Shown here piece after piece: positions 62,749 to 64,000 of a stretch of 64,000 nt of DNA (position 1 is the first letter of the stretch; each line of letters starts with the position of its first letter). This stretch comes from DATLLJ01 sp035537875 (GTDB taxonomy: Bacteria; Acidobacteriota; Vicinamibacteria; Vicinamibacterales; CAVVIG01). Both the position numbers and the translations under genes were made by a program. The stretch covers positions 62,001 through 126,000 of the forward strand of contig DATLLJ010000002.1 in assembly GCA_035537875.1 (NCBI GenBank). The letters run 5' to 3'. The notes under the pieces were generated by a model. That model made no database searches. It had not been told where the DNA came from and was given only the letters and a program-made list of their open reading frames with translations.

Positions 62749-63261
62749 TCAGCGAGCTGCAGGGGCGCTCGGCGGAGCGATCGTCGCCGGATCCCAATGT
62801 TCGTCCGCCTTGCCGTCCTTGATTCGCCACATGTCGAACCAGGTCGTCGTGTACATCTTTTTGCTGTCGCGCGGATCCTGATATTCGCGTACGAACGCGA
62901 CCACGACGAGATCTCCCTCGGCAGTCACCGAGACGACCTTCGTCTTCCAACTCTTTCTGTCGGGAATCGGCGTCGGTTTGCGGCTCCCGAAGAACTTCAT
63001 GACCGGCGCGAGCCCTGAGGCCACGTTCGGATTGTGCTGGATGTACTCGTTGGTGAGGTACTTCGGGGCGTCCTCCCAATGGTTGGCTTCGAGCAAGTCG
63101 CGGACGATGTGGAGCACGACCTGCTTGTTCGCGTGAAGCTTCGGATCCGGGCTCGTAAACAAGGCTTCGGGATCGGCCGAGCCGGTGACCGGCGCCTGCG
63201 CGAACGCGGGGACGCTGGCAAACGCAGTCAGGAGCACGCCGATGAGCCGTAGTGTCTTCAT
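62749..63261 (-). CDS. Exported NTF2-like protein
   Basis: It has a signal peptide (LRLIGVLLTAFASVPAFA) and an NTF2/SnoaL-like domain (VVLHIVRDLLEANHWEDAPK, EYIQHNPNV, WFDMWRIKDGKADEHWDPA). The sequence resembles secreted ester-cyclase or polyketide-cyclase-like proteins. The start overlaps the next gene's stop as ATGA. Confidence 0.72.
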   Translation of the reverse strand: MKTLRLIGVLLTAFASVPAFAQAPVTGSADPEALFTSPDPKLHANKQVVLHIVRDLLEANHWEDAPKYLTNEYIQHNPNVASGLAPVMKFFGSRKPTPIPDRKSWKTKVVSVTAEGDLVVVAFVREYQDPRDSKKMYTTTWFDMWRIKDGKADEHWDPATIAPPSAPAAR

Positions 63262-63710
63262 TGCATTCTCCTCGGTTCCAGTCTGGCACAACCCGACGCG
63301 TCCAGGGCCGCACTCCGTCGTTTGCCTGCCACGGTCCGGAAGCTTCGCAGAACCAGGTTCGAGACAAGACTCCAGTCCACGGGCTCGTCCGCCCAGAGGC
63401 TGACCCACAGTCCGCGGCCGTACGGGGTCTCGAAGAACTGTTTGCGGCGGACGAGACGGAGGACCTCGGTGCGATCGAGCCGAAAGGCCATTGAGGGCCG
63501 GCCGCCCACGCGTTCGAATGCGGCAAATGTCCGCTTGCCCGCTCGGAAGTTGGGATGACCCCACGACGCCTTCTCACTCGTCTCGGGCAACGCCAGGCAC
63601 AATGCCCGCAGCCGCTCGAGGACGTGGCCCTTCAGGCTGACGACTCCGCTCGGCTCGGTCGGCAGCCGCCGGCTTTTACCTCGCGAGCGACGGGTCGCGG
63701 TTTGGCCCAC
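63258..63710 (-). CDS. MmcQ/YjbR family protein
   Basis: The 150-residue protein has the MmcQ/YjbR core (RALCLALPETSEKASWGHPNFR, GKRTFAAFE, RGLWVSLWADEPVDWSLV), a CyaY-like DNA-binding fold. A GTG at 63710 is used, but the N-terminus is basic and unclear. The function is unknown. Confidence 0.68.
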   Translation of the reverse strand: MGQTATRRSRGKSRRLPTEPSGVVSLKGHVLERLRALCLALPETSEKASWGHPNFRAGKRTFAAFERVGGRPSMAFRLDRTEVLRLVRRKQFFETPYGRGLWVSLWADEPVDWSLVSNLVLRSFRTVAGKRRSAALDASGCARLEPRRMQ

Positions 63711-63829
63711 TGGTTCCTCTGTGCCTCGCCGGATTCTAGCAGCCCGCGGGATACGCCGGACATTCGGAGATGCAATAGACTCACCGGACACGGCTCGACG
63801 CGCCTGGGTGCCGCAAGAAGGAGACCTCG

Positions 63830-64000
63830 ATGCGTGTAGGCAACAAGCTCACTCGTCGTCAGCTGGTTCGTGGCAGCGCGGCGGCTGGCCTGGCGGCCGC
63901 GCTGGGGTGCGCCGGACGCTCGACAGGAGGAACGGCGCCGGCGGCCGCGCAGCGCGGCCCGAATGCAGGAGAACAGGCGAGCGATGACCTCGTGTTGATC
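63830..64000 (+). CDS. Tat-exported protein, N-terminal fragment (cut by window edge)
   Basis: The ATG at 63830 follows AAGGAG. A Tat signal (TRRQLVRGSAAAGLAAALG) and a possible lipobox Cys precede SDDLVLI, which would be the start of an amidohydrolase or D-aminoacylase-type domain. Only 57 residues are in the window. Confidence 0.7.
   Translation, partial: MRVGNKLTRRQLVRGSAAAGLAAALGCAGRSTGGTAPAAAQRGPNAGEQASDDLVLI

Overview
The window looks like a chromosomal contig from a high-GC member of the Acidobacteriota, most likely class Vicinamibacteria. This is inferred from content, not from a database search: a VWFA-related secreted protein of the acidobacterial type, secreted proteins with an 'ADGRPDLSGVW' motif, a DUF4159 protein, a DUF6152 protein, many DinB-fold proteins and many Tat or lipoprotein hydrolases. 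I see no rRNA gene, tRNA gene, CRISPR array, transposase, integrase or phage gene.

Region 1 (1-17.7 kb, all minus strand) is one fused str-S10-spc-alpha ribosomal operon, read in the order rpsL, rpsG, fusA, rpsJ, rplC, rplD, rplW, rplB, rpsS, rplV, rpsC, rplP, rpmC, rpsQ, rplN, rplX, rplE, rpsN, rpsH, rplF, rplR, rpsE, rpmD, rplO, secY, adk, map, infA, rpmJ, rpsM, rpsK, rpsD (cut by the window edge). No tuf lies between fusA and rpsJ. A plausible extended -10 promoter and a roughly 270-nt structured leader precede rpsL. The striking feature is a set of long quasi-palindromes in the gaps between gene blocks. They are built from 7-9-base tandem units, the unit differs between families, and the two arms of each copy match each other in locus-specific variants.

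Region 2 (18-30.5 kb, mostly minus) holds a PP2C phosphatase, an ATP-dependent DNA ligase, a RodZ-like HTH membrane protein, and then a tight eight-gene run: TPR protein, membrane sulfatase-fold protein, small membrane protein, fatty acid hydroxylase, plant-like GH3 amide synthetase, enolase-superfamily enzyme, DDAH-like amidinohydrolase and DinB protein. This run is the best candidate for an undescribed small-molecule or lipid-modifying pathway.

Region 3 (30.5-46.9 kb) is mixed metabolism: a cystathionine beta-synthase-type enzyme, two paralogs of an unnamed exported Rossmann-like family, a membrane/spermidine-synthase fusion, GluQ-RS, Bcp peroxiredoxin, a SWIB protein, MOSC, DHFR, a methyltransferase-like membrane protein, and several DinB proteins and small exported proteins.

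Region 4 (46.9-54.3 kb) is accessory and partly decayed. It has an AbrB-type antitoxin beside a VapC with a large internal deletion, an intact RHH-PIN pair with a clear operator, a Ser/Thr kinase gene broken by a stop codon and a frameshift, a PIN gene with a small partner, a remnant of a secreted alpha/beta hydrolase, and a CopG-type antitoxin with only a scrap of a possible toxin.

Region 5 (54.3-64 kb) encodes a ferritin-like protein, a VWFA protein, a secreted class II aldolase-fold protein, an M28 peptidase, a sugar isomerase-like Tat protein, an SMP-30-like lipoprotein, OsmC, a VIT/CCC1 transporter, an NTF2-like protein, an MmcQ/YjbR protein and the start of a Tat-exported protein cut by the right edge.
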